Positions 1 to 9,307 of a stretch of DNA of 64,000 nt are shown here, piece by piece; the first letter of the stretch is position 1, and each line of letters begins with the position of its first letter. The translations under genes were made by a program, and so were the position numbers. The notes under the pieces are model-generated. The model was given only the letters and a program-made list of their open reading frames with translations, searched no databases and was not told the DNA's origin. Source of the DNA: Piscinibacter sp943370595 (GTDB lineage: Bacteria > Pseudomonadota > Gammaproteobacteria > Burkholderiales > Burkholderiaceae_C); the NCBI GenBank assembly GCA_943370595.1, contig CALRRO020000013.1:1-64000 (forward strand). The letters run 5' to 3'.

Positions 1-1523
1 GTCATCTCGCCGTGGTGGTACTGGCGGTGGATGGGCTCGCGCGCCATGTACTGCAGCGTGTCGTGCATCCAGCCCATGTTCCACTTGTAGTGGAAGCCCA
101 GGCCACCCAGGTAGGTCGGCCGGCTGACCGCGGGGAAGGCGGTGGATTCCTCCGCCAGCGTGATCGCCTGCGGCCGCTCCGAGCCGACCACCTCGTTCAT
201 GCGCTTGAGGAAGGCGATCGCCTCCAGGTTCTCTCGCCCGCCGTGCACGTTGGGCACCCATTCGCCTGCCTTGCGGCTGTAGTCGCGGTAGAGCATCGAG
301 GCGACCGCATCGACGCGCAGCCCGTCGACGCCGAAGCGCTCCAGCCAGTACAGCGCGTTGCCGACCAGGAAGTTCATCACCTCGGTGCGGCCGAGGTTGT
401 AGATCAGCGTGTTCCAGTCCTGGTGGAAGCCTTCGCGCGGGTCGGCGTACTCGTAGAGATGCGTGCCGTCGAATCGCGCCAGGCCATGCGCATCGGTGGG
501 GAAATGCGCCGGCACCCAGTCGAGGATCAGCCCGATGCCCTCGGCATGGCAGCGCTCGACGAAGCGGCGGAATCCGGCCGGGTCACCGAACCGCGAGGTC
601 GGCGCGTACAGCCCGATCGGCTGGTAGCCCCAGGAGCCGTCGAAGGGGTGCTCGGAGACCGGCATCAGCTCCAGGTGGGTGAAGCCCATCTCGCGGGTGT
701 AGGGCACCAGGGCGGCAGCGAGTTCGTCCCAGTTCAGCCAGCGGTTGCCGTCCTCCGGCTTGCGCCGCCAGGAGCCGAGGTGGACCTCGTAGATGCTGAC
801 CGGCGCGTCCAGCGCGTTGGCCTTCTGGCGGGCCTCGGAGCGCGGCAGCGCCTCGGGCAGCCGGGCGACGATGCTGGCGGTGGCCGGGCGCAGTTCGCTC
901 TGCAGCGCGTACGGGTCGGCCTTCTGCGGCAGCAGTTCGCCCTCGCGCGAGACGATCTCGAACTTGTAGCGCGCGCCGGCTGAGAGCCCCGGCAGGAAGA
1001 TCTCCCACACGCCGCACTCGCGGCGCAGGCGCATCGGGTGGCGGCGGCCGTCCCAGAGGTTGAAGTCGCCGACCACCGACACGCGCGAGGCGTTGGGCGC
1101 CCAGACGGCGAAGGCGACGCCGGAGACACCCAGCATCTCGCGCTGCGTCGCGCCCAGCACCTCGAAGGGCCGCAGGTGCGTGCCTTCGCCCATCAGCCAC
1201 ACGTCCAGGTCGCCCAGCACCGGCGGGAAGCGGTAGGGGTCGTCCAGCGTGCTCTGCGTACCGTCGGCCCAGCGCACCTGCAGCCGGTAGCCGCTGGCCG
1301 GCAGTGCAGCAACGGACGACTCGAACAGTCCATCGACATGCACCAGCATCAGCGGCGCGAGCGCGGTGCCGTCGCTGGCGTCGACCGCGACGACGTGCGT
1401 CGCGCCCGGCAGGAAGGCGCGCAGCCACGACCTGCCATCGGCCTCGGTGTGCGGCCCCAGCACGGAGAACGGGTCGCCGTGCCGTGCGTGGCGGATCAGC
1501 TCGATTTCGGAGGCGTTCAGCAT
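1..1523 (-). CDS. glgB: 1,4-alpha-glucan branching enzyme, C-terminus cut by window edge
   Basis: GlgB moves alpha-1,4 chain segments to alpha-1,6 positions during glycogen synthesis in the cytoplasm. The visible 507 codons start at ATG 1523 (MLNASEIELIRHARHGDPF) and run off the left end without a stop. An N-terminal beta-sandwich (GlgB N-domain) is followed by a CBM48-type module (AFAVWAPNASRVSVVGDFNLWDGR). The GH13 barrel then shows SIYEVHLGSW, the nucleophile region GLRVDAVASMLYRDYSR, and the acid/base region AEESTAFPAVS. Family length is about 630-730 aa, so the C-terminal beta domain is missing here only because of the window. It lies 58 bp downstream of glgP on the same strand and is probably co-transcribed with it. 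The assignment is secure. Confidence 0.95.
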   Translation of the reverse strand, partial: MLNASEIELIRHARHGDPFSVLGPHTEADGRSWLRAFLPGATHVVAVDASDGTALAPLMLVHVDGLFESSVAALPASGYRLQVRWADGTQSTLDDPYRFPPVLGDLDVWLMGEGTHLRPFEVLGATQREMLGVSGVAFAVWAPNASRVSVVGDFNLWDGRRHPMRLRRECGVWEIFLPGLSAGARYKFEIVSREGELLPQKADPYALQSELRPATASIVARLPEALPRSEARQKANALDAPVSIYEVHLGSWRRKPEDGNRWLNWDELAAALVPYTREMGFTHLELMPVSEHPFDGSWGYQPIGLYAPTSRFGDPAGFRRFVERCHAEGIGLILDWVPAHFPTDAHGLARFDGTHLYEYADPREGFHQDWNTLIYNLGRTEVMNFLVGNALYWLERFGVDGLRVDAVASMLYRDYSRKAGEWVPNVHGGRENLEAIAFLKRMNEVVGSERPQAITLAEESTAFPAVSRPTYLGGLGFHYKWNMGWMHDTLQYMAREPIHRQYHHGEM

Positions 1524-1581
1524 CGGGACTTCAGCCGCAGGACTGCGCCGATGGTAACCACCGGCCTGGCCTTGCCTGCGG

Positions 1582-4008
1582 TCAAGGCGCCGGCGTCATG
1601 CCCCAGATCTGCTGCGCGTACTCGCGGATCGTGCGGTCGGACGAGAACGCGCCCATGCCAGCCACGTTGGCGATGGCCCTCGACGCCCATTCACCGCTCT
1701 GACGGTACAGCGCATCGACTCGAGACTGCGTCTCGACGTAGTTGGCGAAGTCGGCCAGCAGCAGGTAATGGTCGCCGCCCCACAGCAGCGAGTCGACCAG
1801 CCCGCGGTAGCGGCCCGGGTCCTGCGGCGAGAACTGCCCGCCGGCGATGGCGTCGAGCACGTTCTTCAGCTGCGGGTTGCTCTCGTAGATGCGCATCGGC
1901 TGGTAGCCGCTGGCGCGCAGCGTCACCACCTCGGGTGTCTTCAGGCCGAAGATGAAGATGTTGTCGTCGCCGACGTTCTGGCGGATCTCGATGTTGGCGC
2001 CATCGTCGGTGCCGATGGTCAGCGCGCCGTTCAGCGCCAGCTTCATGTTGCCGGTGCCCGATGCTTCTGTGCCCGCGGTGGAGATCTGCTCGGACAGGTC
2101 GGCGCCGGGCATGATCACCTCGGCCACCGAGACGCCGTAGTTCGGGATGAACACCAGCTTGAGCAGCCCGGCCACGCGCGGGTCGCGGTTGATGACCGAG
2201 CCGACGTCGTGGATCAGCCGGATGATGTTCTTCGCCATCGCGTACGACGAGGCGGCCTTGCCGGCGAAGATCACCGTTCGCGGCACCCAGCCGGCGTTCG
2301 GGTGGGCCAGGATGGCCTGGTAGCGCGCCACCACGTGCAGCAGGTTGAGCAACTGGCGCTTGTACTCATGGATGCGCTTGACCTGCACGTCGAACAGGCT
2401 GGCCGGGTCGACGGCGATGCCCGTCACGCGCGCGATGTGCTCGGCCAGCCGCGCCTTGTTGGCGCGCTTGATGGCCATGAATTCCTCGCGGAAGGCCGCG
2501 TTGCCGCGCTGGTCGCGCAGCGCCTGCAACTGGTCGAGGTCGAGCCGCCACTTCGGCCCGATGGTGCGGTCGAGCAGGCCCGACAGACCCGGATTGGCCT
2601 GCGCCAGCCAGCGCCGCGGCGTCACGCCGTTGGTCATGTTGGTGAAACGCTCCGGCCACAGTGCCGCGAAGTCGGCGAAGATGGTCTTGACCAGCAAGTC
2701 GGAGTGCAGCGCCGACACGCCGTTGACCTTGTGGCTGCCGACGATCGACAGGTTGGCCATGCGCACGCGGCGCTCGCCGTGTTCGTCGATCAGCGACAGA
2801 CGGGCGAGGAAGCCGACGTCGCCGGGGCGGAACTTCGCCGCGAAGTCGAGGAAGACCTGGTTGATGCGGAAGATGATCTCCAGGTGGCGCGGCAGCACGT
2901 GCTGCATCAGCGCCACCGGCCAGGTCTCCAGCGCCTCGGGCATCAGCGTGTGGTTGGTGTAGGAGAACACCTTCTGCGTGGTGGCCCAGGCTTCTTCCCA
3001 GGCGACGCCGTGCTCGTCGCACAGCACCCGCATCAGCTCGGCCACGGCGATGGCCGGGTGGGTGTCGTTCAGGTGCATTGCCACCTTGTCGGCCAGGTTG
3101 GCGAGCGTGCCGTGCTCCTCGAGGTGGCGGCCGAGGATGTCCTGCACCGAGGCGGCGACGAAGAAGTACTCCTGGCGCAGGCGCAGCTCGCGGCCGGCCG
3201 GCGTGCTGTCGTTCGGGTACAGCACCCAGGAGATGTTCTCGTACTCGTTCTTCATGCCGGCGGCGCGTGCGTAGTCGCCGGTGTTGAAGGCGGTCAGGTC
3301 GATGTGGGCCGGCGCGACCGCCTTCCACAGCCGCAGCGTGCTGACCTTGCGCGTTCCGTGGCCGGGGATGACCATGTCGTGTGCCTTGGCGGCCACCTCG
3401 CCGGCGTGGCGCCACACCGCCTTGTCGCCGTGGTGCTCGACCCAGCCGCCGAAGCGCACCGGGTAGCTCAGCTCGGCGCGCGGGAACTCCCAGGGCGTGC
3501 CGTTGGCCAGCCACGGGTCGGGGTACTCGACCTGGCAGCCTTCCTGGATGCTCTGCGCGAACATGCCGTACTCGTAGCGGATGCCGTAGCCGAACGAGGG
3601 CAGTCCGAGCGTGGCCATCGAGTCGAGGAAACAGGCGGCCAGACGCCCGAGGCCGCCGTTGCCGAGCGCGGCGTCGGGCTCGCGGTCGGCCACGTCCTCG
3701 AGCTTGCGGGCGTGCTGCTGCACCGCGGCGGCAGCGCCTTCGCCGAGGTCCAGCGCGGCCAGCGCGTTGCCCAGCGTGCGGCCGATCAGGAACTCCATCG
3801 ACAGGTAGTAGACGCGGCGGGCCTTCGCGTCGCGCTCGCTGGCCTGTGTCGCGACCCAGCGGCGCGAGAGCTGCTCGCGCGCCACCTGCGACACCGCCTG
3901 CATCAGCTCGGTGGAGGTGGCTTGCGCCGGCGCGACGCCGACTGTCTTGAGCAGGTGGTCGTCGAGCTCGCTGGCCATCGAGCCGGGGGAGGTTGCGTTC
4001 TTGTCCAC
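1582..4008 (-). CDS. glgP: glycogen/maltodextrin phosphorylase
   Basis: This PLP enzyme releases glucose-1-phosphate from alpha-1,4-glucans. At 808 aa it matches the usual length. The PLP-lysine region EASGTGNMKLALNGALTIGT lies in the C-terminal third, and YYLSMEFLIGRTLGNAL and NGGLGRLAACFLDSMATL are family hallmarks near the N-terminus. I chose GTG 4008 (VDKNATSPGS) because AAAGGA sits about 6 nt upstream. The frame stays open to 4095, but that extension is proline-rich and unlike the family. It is divergent from glgC and upstream of glgB. With no other maltodextrin phosphorylase in the window, it may also serve the maltodextrins imported by the mal operon about 18 kb away; that is inference. 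Confidence 0.95.
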   Translation of the reverse strand: MDKNATSPGSMASELDDHLLKTVGVAPAQATSTELMQAVSQVAREQLSRRWVATQASERDAKARRVYYLSMEFLIGRTLGNALAALDLGEGAAAAVQQHARKLEDVADREPDAALGNGGLGRLAACFLDSMATLGLPSFGYGIRYEYGMFAQSIQEGCQVEYPDPWLANGTPWEFPRAELSYPVRFGGWVEHHGDKAVWRHAGEVAAKAHDMVIPGHGTRKVSTLRLWKAVAPAHIDLTAFNTGDYARAAGMKNEYENISWVLYPNDSTPAGRELRLRQEYFFVAASVQDILGRHLEEHGTLANLADKVAMHLNDTHPAIAVAELMRVLCDEHGVAWEEAWATTQKVFSYTNHTLMPEALETWPVALMQHVLPRHLEIIFRINQVFLDFAAKFRPGDVGFLARLSLIDEHGERRVRMANLSIVGSHKVNGVSALHSDLLVKTIFADFAALWPERFTNMTNGVTPRRWLAQANPGLSGLLDRTIGPKWRLDLDQLQALRDQRGNAAFREEFMAIKRANKARLAEHIARVTGIAVDPASLFDVQVKRIHEYKRQLLNLLHVVARYQAILAHPNAGWVPRTVIFAGKAASSYAMAKNIIRLIHDVGSVINRDPRVAGLLKLVFIPNYGVSVAEVIMPGADLSEQISTAGTEASGTGNMKLALNGALTIGTDDGANIEIRQNVGDDNIFIFGLKTPEVVTLRASGYQPMRIYESNPQLKNVLDAIAGGQFSPQDPGRYRGLVDSLLWGGDHYLLLADFANYVETQSRVDALYRQSGEWASRAIANVAGMGAFSSDRTIREYAQQIWGMTPAP

Positions 4009-4389
4009 GGGGGATCCTTTGTCGTTCGGTGGCAGGTCGCGATGCCACGGGCCTGGCGGCGGGCGCAGTGTCACTGCCTGCCCGGGGAGCGTCAACCATC
4101 GGTGAGCCGCAATTTTCGCGCCCGTGGCCGCGCTCCGGATCGGCGCGGTTACAGCCGATTCCGCCGGTTCGAACGGCGGGGCACCGGGTGCTGTTCCACC
4201 TCATGGCACGGCACTCGCTATCGAATTACGCTGAAGTTCGGCGTAACAACAGCGACTCCATCCGCGGCGCAGTGCAGGGCGCACCGCGCGAGGGCGTGGC
4301 AGTGTTGCGTCGGCGCCAAAATCGCCGATCATCCGGACGCGCGGCGCCCGGCGGCCACCGCAGCCCAAAACGACCAAGGAGACGAACCG
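4009..4389. promoter_or_regulatory. glgP/glgC divergent intergenic control region
   Basis: These 381 bp lie between two divergent start codons. The glgC Shine-Dalgarno AAGGAG is at 4376-4381. The main structure is the 21-bp palindrome annotated separately at 4226-4246. I could not pick out a convincing -35/-10 pair for either direction, and open frames crossing the region look like extensions of the flanking genes rather than real genes. Confidence 0.6.
4226..4246. promoter_or_regulatory. 21-bp near-perfect palindrome, candidate operator
   Basis: The outer arms TTACGC and GCGTAA flank an inner GAA-G-TTC core. Nine of the ten base pairs around the central G match; the exception is T4232 against G4240. 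It sits almost midway between glgP and glgC, where a dimeric repressor or activator could control both directions. The cognate regulator is not identifiable here. Similarity to any known operator was not tested. Confidence 0.5.
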
Positions 4390-5667
4390 ATGACCCCGAA
4401 CGATCTGGCCCTGAGCCTGGACCTGCCCAAGCGCACCGTCGCATTGGTGCTGGCGGGCGGGCGCGGCAGCCGGCTGAAGAACCTGACCGATCGGCGCGCC
4501 AAGCCGGCGGTCTACTTCGGCGGCAAGTTCCGGATCATCGACTTCGCCCTGTCCAACTGCCTGAACTCCGGCATCCGCCGCATCGGCGTGATCACCCAGT
4601 ACAAGAGCCACAGCCTGATGCGCCACCTGCAGCGCGGCTGGGCGTTCCTGAAGAGCGAGATGAACGAGTTCGTCGACCTGATGCCGGCGCAGCAGCGTGT
4701 CGACGAGGAGAGCTGGTACCGCGGCACGGCCGACGCCGTCTACCAGAACCAGGACATCCTGGCGAGCTACGGCGCCGACTACATCGTCATCCTCGCCGGC
4801 GACCACATCTACAAGATGAACTACGCGCTGATGCTGGCCGACCATGTCGCCAAGGGTCGCGACTGCACCGTCGGCTGCATCGAGGTGCCGCGCAGCGAGG
4901 CCACCGCCTTCGGCGTGATGGCGGTCAACGAGAAGAACCTGATCACCGAGTTCGTCGAGAAGCCGGCCGACCCGCCGGCCCTGCCGGGCAAGCCCGACCG
5001 TTCGCTGGCCAGCATGGGCATCTACGTGTTCAACGCGCGCTACCTCTACAAGGAGCTCGAGCGCGACATCAACGACCCCAACTCCAGCCACGACTTCGGC
5101 AAGGACATCATTCCGCACGCGGTACGCAACGGCCGCGCGGCGGCCCATCCCTTCGAGCTCAGCGCGGTCGGCACGCGCATCAACGAGGAGCCGTACTGGC
5201 GAGACGTCGGCACGATCGACGCGTACTGGGACGCCAACATCGACCTGACCGCCACCGACCCGCTGCTCAACCTCTACGACACCCGCTGGCCGATCTGGAC
5301 CTACCAGCCGCAGTTGCCGCCGGCCAAGTTCGTGCACAACCAGGACGACCGCCGCGGCATGGCGATCGAGTCGATGGTGTCGGGCGGCTGCATCGTCTCG
5401 GGCCACGTGTTCCGCTCGGTGCTGTTCTCCAGCGTGCGGGTGCATTCGCACTCCAGCGTGTCGTGGGCGGTGCTGCTGCCGGGCGTACAGGTCGGGCGAG
5501 GCGCCCGGCTCACGCGCGTGGTGGTCGACCGCGGCTGCAGCATCCCGGACGGCATGGTGATCGGCGAGGACGCCGCCGCCGATGCGCAGAACTTCTTCCG
5601 CACCGACAACGGCATCACTCTCGTCACACGCGAGATGCTCACCCGGCTGGAGACCGCCGGACGATGA
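4390..5667 (+). CDS. glgC: glucose-1-phosphate adenylyltransferase
   Basis: GlgC makes ADP-glucose from ATP and glucose-1-phosphate, the committed step of bacterial glycogen synthesis. The 425-aa protein opens with the nucleotidyltransferase signature LVLAGGRGSRLKNLTDRRAKPA and then FRIIDFALSNCLNSGIRRIGV. IILAGDHIYKMNY matches the family DHIYKM segment, and the C-terminus carries left-handed beta-helix repeats (SGGCIVSGHVFRSVLFSSVRV). ATG 4390 has AAGGAG 8 nt upstream. Its stop overlaps the glgA start (ATGA), indicating translational coupling. Allosteric control by glycolytic intermediates is known for the family but was not assessed here. Confidence 0.97.
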   Translation: MTPNDLALSLDLPKRTVALVLAGGRGSRLKNLTDRRAKPAVYFGGKFRIIDFALSNCLNSGIRRIGVITQYKSHSLMRHLQRGWAFLKSEMNEFVDLMPAQQRVDEESWYRGTADAVYQNQDILASYGADYIVILAGDHIYKMNYALMLADHVAKGRDCTVGCIEVPRSEATAFGVMAVNEKNLITEFVEKPADPPALPGKPDRSLASMGIYVFNARYLYKELERDINDPNSSHDFGKDIIPHAVRNGRAAAHPFELSAVGTRINEEPYWRDVGTIDAYWDANIDLTATDPLLNLYDTRWPIWTYQPQLPPAKFVHNQDDRRGMAIESMVSGGCIVSGHVFRSVLFSSVRVHSHSSVSWAVLLPGVQVGRGARLTRVVVDRGCSIPDGMVIGEDAAADAQNFFRTDNGITLVTREMLTRLETAGR

Positions 5668-7118
5668 GAGTGCTGCACGTCGCCGCGGAGGTCTTTCCGC
5701 TGGTCAAGACAGGGGGGTTGGCCGACGTGGTCGGTGCGCTGCCGCAGGCGCTTGCCGCTGCCGGCGCCGACGTTCGCCTGGTGCTGCCGGGCTACCCGTC
5801 GATCGTCGATGCGGTGCTGCACCAGAAGCCCGTGGCCGAGCTCGGCCCGCTGTTCGGCGCCGGGCGCGTCACGCTGCGCCTGGGCACCATGCCCTACAGC
5901 CACATCCCCGCGTATGTGATCGACGCGCCCTGGCTGTACCGCCGCGGCGGCGGCCCCTACCAGGCCGCCGATGGCAGCGAATGGGCCGACAACCTGCAGC
6001 GCTTCGCCTTGCTCGGCTGGATGGCGGCGCACCTGGCCGCCGGCGAGATGGACCTGGAATGGGCGCCGCAGGTGCTCCATGCGCACGACTGGCATGCGGC
6101 GATGGCCTGTGCCTACATGGCAGCGCATCCGGGCACCGCCGCGTCGTCGGTGTTTACGGTACACAACCTGGCCTTCCAGGGCCTGTTCCCGCAACCCGAG
6201 TTCGCCCAGCTCGGCCTGCCGCTGCGATTCATGCAGTCGCACGGGCTCGAGTTCCACGGCCAGTTGTCGTTCATGAAGGCGGGGCTGAAGTACGCCCAGC
6301 GCATCACCACCGTCAGCCCGACCTACGCCCACGAGATCGCGACGCACGAATTCGGGTGTGGCCTCGACGGCGTGATTCGTGGCCGTGGCGCCGATGTCAG
6401 CGGCATCCTCAACGGCGTCGACGGCGCGGTCTGGAATCCGGCCACCGACAGCGGCCTGGCGGCGCGCTACTCGGTGCAGGACCTGGCCGGCAAGCCGCGC
6501 AACAAGGCGGCGCTGCAGAAGGAGGTCGGGCTCGAAGTGCGGCCGCAGGCGCCCCTGTTCGGCGTCGTCAGCCGGCTCACCGCCCAGAAGGGGCTGGACC
6601 TGGTGCTCGCTGCCCTGCCGGCGCTGCTGCGCAGCGGTGCGCAGCTGGTGGTGCAGGGCACGGGCGATCCGGTGCTGGAGGCGGCCTTCACTGCCGCCGC
6701 CTTCTCGCATCCGTCGCAGGTGGCAGTGCGCATCGGCTACGACGAGGTGTTCGCCCACCGGCTGATCGCGGGCAGCGACCTGATGATGGTGCCGTCGCGC
6801 TTCGAACCCTGTGGGCTGACCCAGCTCTACGCGTTGCGCTACGGCACGCTGCCGCTGGTGCGGCGCGTCGGCGGGCTGGCCGATACCGTGGTCGATGCCG
6901 ACGAAGCCGCCGTGAAGGAAGGGCGCGCCACGGGCTTCGTGTTCGATGCGGCCACTCCCGCGGCGCTGGAGGCGGCCGTGCTGCGCGCCGTGCAGGCACA
7001 CGCCACGGCGCCGCTGTGGCGCCAGATGGTGACGACGGCCATGCGACAGGACTTCTCCTGGGGCGGCGCTGCGGCCCGCTACATGGCGCTGTACCGCGGA
7101 CTGCAGCCCGACCGGTAA
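5664..7118 (+). CDS. glgA: glycogen synthase (ADP-glucose, GT5)
   Basis: GlgA extends alpha-1,4-glucan from ADP-glucose. The 484-aa protein begins MRVLHVAAEVFPLVKTGGLADVVGALPQAL, whose KTGGL motif binds ADP-glucose. The C-terminal Rossmann half has the GT-B signature region around MMVPSRFEPCGLTQLYALRYGTLPLVRRVGGL, including the family catalytic Glu (FEPCG). Length and motifs are standard. The ATG overlaps the glgC stop by 4 nt, and a GGAG about 11 nt upstream lies inside glgC. The pair glgC-glgA forms a two-gene rightward unit. Confidence 0.97.
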   Translation: MRVLHVAAEVFPLVKTGGLADVVGALPQALAAAGADVRLVLPGYPSIVDAVLHQKPVAELGPLFGAGRVTLRLGTMPYSHIPAYVIDAPWLYRRGGGPYQAADGSEWADNLQRFALLGWMAAHLAAGEMDLEWAPQVLHAHDWHAAMACAYMAAHPGTAASSVFTVHNLAFQGLFPQPEFAQLGLPLRFMQSHGLEFHGQLSFMKAGLKYAQRITTVSPTYAHEIATHEFGCGLDGVIRGRGADVSGILNGVDGAVWNPATDSGLAARYSVQDLAGKPRNKAALQKEVGLEVRPQAPLFGVVSRLTAQKGLDLVLAALPALLRSGAQLVVQGTGDPVLEAAFTAAAFSHPSQVAVRIGYDEVFAHRLIAGSDLMMVPSRFEPCGLTQLYALRYGTLPLVRRVGGLADTVVDADEAAVKEGRATGFVFDAATPAALEAAVLRAVQAHATAPLWRQMVTTAMRQDFSWGGAAARYMALYRGLQPDR

Positions 7119-7202
7119 TAGTTCACGCGATGTTTCAAAAAGTAAGCGAAGCCCCGCGGGCGCGGGCTGCACGGTCTTCGCCGCACTTTTGACAATGGCG
7201 CC

Positions 7203-7457
7203 ATGAAGAAGACATCGCGCCAGGATTTCAAGAACACGCAGGTCTACGACTGGGAGGTCGAGCCGAAGGACGAGCGCCCGAGCGAATTCGCGCCGAGCAC
7301 CACGGGCTACGGTCTGCATTCGGGCTTCTACGTCGCACCGGTCGTCACGTCGAGGCGAAGCCGGGGCGGATTCACCGTCTGGCTGATGGGCGGCGGCGTG
7401 CTCTGTGCGGCGCTGCTCGGCCTGTTCGGCCTCGTCCGCGTGCTGAAGGGAGGCTGA
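7203..7457 (+). CDS. small single-pass membrane protein, unknown function
   Basis: This 84-aa protein is not recognised. The first 50 residues are polar (MKKTSRQDFKNTQVYDWEVEPKDERPSEF is shown only to 7289). One hydrophobic segment follows near residues 57-79 (FTVWLMGGGVLCAALLGLFGLV), and then a short basic end. The layout suggests a single-pass inner-membrane protein with its N-terminus in the cytoplasm. It starts 84 bp after glgA on the same strand and could be read through from it. A clean start, codon use like its neighbours and a plausible membrane segment support it as a real gene. Confidence 0.6.
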   Translation: MKKTSRQDFKNTQVYDWEVEPKDERPSEFAPSTTGYGLHSGFYVAPVVTSRRSRGGFTVWLMGGGVLCAALLGLFGLVRVLKGG

Positions 7458-7466
7458 GCCGCGCGC

Positions 7467-7790
7467 TCAGACCCACAAAGCCGACAGGCCGGCGCCATCG
7501 CGCCGCAGGAACGCCTTGGGCGGCGTGGCCGCCCTGAAGTAGCCGCGGTCGAAGTCGCCGCAGATCGCCGCATACCAGGCCGAGCCCGCGCCGGTGGCGT
7601 AGACGCGGATCTCACCGGTCGAGCGGCGCTTCAGCGAGACGATGCCGCCGGCGAGCCCGAGCAACTGGCTGATGCCCGAACGTGTGTCCTCTTCGATCTC
7701 GAAGTCGCGCACATCGAGGCCCCGTGCTTCCAGCATGCGCTGCAGCACCTGGATCGTGTCGCTCTCTGCGCGGATCGTCATGCGGGCCAT
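7467..7790 (-). CDS. conserved-looking hypothetical protein
   Basis: The 107-aa product is unrecognised. It begins MARMTIRAESDTIQVLQRMLEARGLDVRDFEI and ends GAGLSALWV. It has no signal peptide or membrane segment and looks like a small cytoplasmic alpha/beta protein. ATG 7790 is preferred because GGAG stands about 8 nt upstream. A longer start at 7838 lacks a clear ribosome binding site. It is convergent with the 84-aa gene to its left, with only 9 nt between stops. No function is assigned. Confidence 0.55.
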   Translation of the reverse strand: MARMTIRAESDTIQVLQRMLEARGLDVRDFEIEEDTRSGISQLLGLAGGIVSLKRRSTGEIRVYATGAGSAWYAAICGDFDRGYFRAATPPKAFLRRDGAGLSALWV

Positions 7791-7931
7791 CGTGATCGCT
7801 CCATCGTGTCGCTCGGCGGGGGTGCCGATGGAGACCATTCTTCGCCGCGCCCGCGTGCAGGCCCATCCCCATCAGGTGGGTGTGGAACTAGGGGGACGGG
7901 CTGCACCAGCGCGTGGCAGGCGCTGCGCCGT

Positions 7932-8549
7932 TCAGGGCTGTGAGGCCGCCCGCTCGCGTGCCAGGTTGCGGGTGTATTGCGCCTCGAAAGCCCGCTTCGC
8001 GCGGATGTAGTGATTGGCGCACTCGAGCGTGGCCGCGTCGGCGCAGTTCGAGGGCCGCCGGTAGCTGGCCGCGAACGCCTGGTCCATGCGCTCCACGTCA
8101 CTCATCGCGCTGCGCCGCGATTCCTCTGCCAGCCGCTGCTCTTCGCGAAGCCTGGCGATGCGCGCCTTCTCTTCCTCGGCCGCCAGGCGCTGGCGTTCGG
8201 CGGCGTTGCGCTGCTCGGCCTCGAGCTGCTGCTGGTTGTCGCGGGCGATGCGCTCGATCTCGGCAGCCGTTGCCCGCGCATTCGCTTCCGCTGCGGACTT
8301 CGAACTCCAGCGAACGTAGACAGCAGCAATCGCCGTGGCCAGCATCACGCCGATGATCACCGCGATGGCGAACTGCAGCGGCAATGGCACGCTGATCGCC
8401 TCCCACCCCCGTTTGCGCTTGGGCACGTAGGGCATGCGCTTGAACGGCGTGGCGGCCTGGATGGGCACCGCCTTGGCCGGCTCGGTGCGCGGGCCGGCGT
8501 CGGCCGGGTTGGGCTCGGTGGGTACGGCGTCGGGATCCTTCGCGTTCAT
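7932..8549 (-). CDS. inner-membrane protein with coiled coil, unknown function
   Basis: This 205-aa protein has a proline-rich cytoplasmic N-terminus, then one membrane segment near residues 55-78 (LPLQFAIAVIIGVMLATAIAAVYV). A long charged helix rich in Glu, Ala, Arg and Gln follows (about residues 83-160), with strong coiled-coil character. The C-terminal part has two cysteines (NCADAATLECANHY) that could form a disulfide if periplasmic. No family was recognised. The stop-to-start spacing to the upstream secreted-protein gene is 93 nt. Confidence 0.6.
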   Translation of the reverse strand: MNAKDPDAVPTEPNPADAGPRTEPAKAVPIQAATPFKRMPYVPKRKRGWEAISVPLPLQFAIAVIIGVMLATAIAAVYVRWSSKSAAEANARATAAEIERIARDNQQQLEAEQRNAAERQRLAAEEEKARIARLREEQRLAEESRRSAMSDVERMDQAFAASYRRPSNCADAATLECANHYIRAKRAFEAQYTRNLARERAASQP

Positions 8550-8642
8550 GCGCGGGAGTCTACGGCGCCCGCAAGTGCTGCGGGCGGGCCGGCAGGGGCG
8601 GTTCGCAACAATGTGCGAGCGCGCCCCGCCGCCGCCACGGCG

Positions 8643-9149
8643 TCAGCGGATGACGACCAGCGAGCGTTCGCCGAACCAGCCGCCCGTGGCTCCGCCGTTC
8701 AGGCGCGTGCGAACCTGCACGCGGTAGAAGCCCGCCGGCAGGCCGGTGCCGTTGACTGCGGTGATCGAGTTGGACTCCCAGCCATCGAAGCCGGCCGTGC
8801 CGTTGGCGGCGCAGAAGGCGTCGGCAGCGCCGACCGTCGGGGGCAGGGTCCTGACCAGTGCACCGGCAGCGTTGAGCACGACGACGTCGACGTCGGTCCA
8901 GGCGATGGAGTTGCCGGCCGGCGCGTTGACCGAGCACTCGCTCGAGAACGTGGCGACGAAGCGCCCATTGAGCGGGTTGAAGAACAGCGGCGTGGTCATG
9001 CCGGGAACGGCCACCGTCGCTGCACCACTGAAGTTCCAGTTGACCGGTGCGGTGACCGCGCTGAGAACATCGGCCGAGGCGTGTGACGTGGCGAGCGCAG
9101 CGAAGGCACCGATGATGGCGCCGCGGCGAATCGTGTTGACGAAGTTCAT
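8643..9149 (-). CDS. secreted hypothetical protein
   Basis: The 168-aa product has a signal peptide (positive MNFVNTIRRG, hydrophobic core, AxA site near ATSHASA), so export is expected. The mature part is small, Gly/Asn/Thr-rich and beta-sheet-like (FSGAATVAVPGMTTPLFFNPLNGRF). Two cysteines (SECSVN, AFCAANG) may form a disulfide. A Shine-Dalgarno AGGAG lies 6 nt before ATG 9149. The family is not recognised and neighbouring genes give no functional clue. Confidence 0.6.
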   Translation of the reverse strand: MNFVNTIRRGAIIGAFAALATSHASADVLSAVTAPVNWNFSGAATVAVPGMTTPLFFNPLNGRFVATFSSECSVNAPAGNSIAWTDVDVVVLNAAGALVRTLPPTVGAADAFCAANGTAGFDGWESNSITAVNGTGLPAGFYRVQVRTRLNGGATGGWFGERSLVVIR

Positions 9150-9307
9150 GTGAATCTCCTGAAGGCAAGGGGCGGGACGAAGACCGGCGACGCTTCGCCC
9201 CGAAGGCGCGCCGAAGGAAAACTGCAGGCAAGCCGGGTCCCGCGGTGCCGCCGATGGCGGCCCCTGTCAGGGCGGCAAGGGAGCCGGGCGCTCCGCCCGG
9301 CGTGGGC

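Noticed and set aside
1768..5667. Very long open frames antisense to glgP and similar ones over the decarboxylase, infB, typA and puuA genes
   Set aside because: High GC leaves few stops in shadow frames. These translations are His/Arg/Val-rich without domains, while the opposite strand has clear families.
9284..9300. CCGGGCG-CTC-CGCCCGG hairpin as terminator of the STN-like gene
   Set aside because: The stem is good, but only CTCCCTT follows on the minus strand, with no real T-run. Not strong enough to call.
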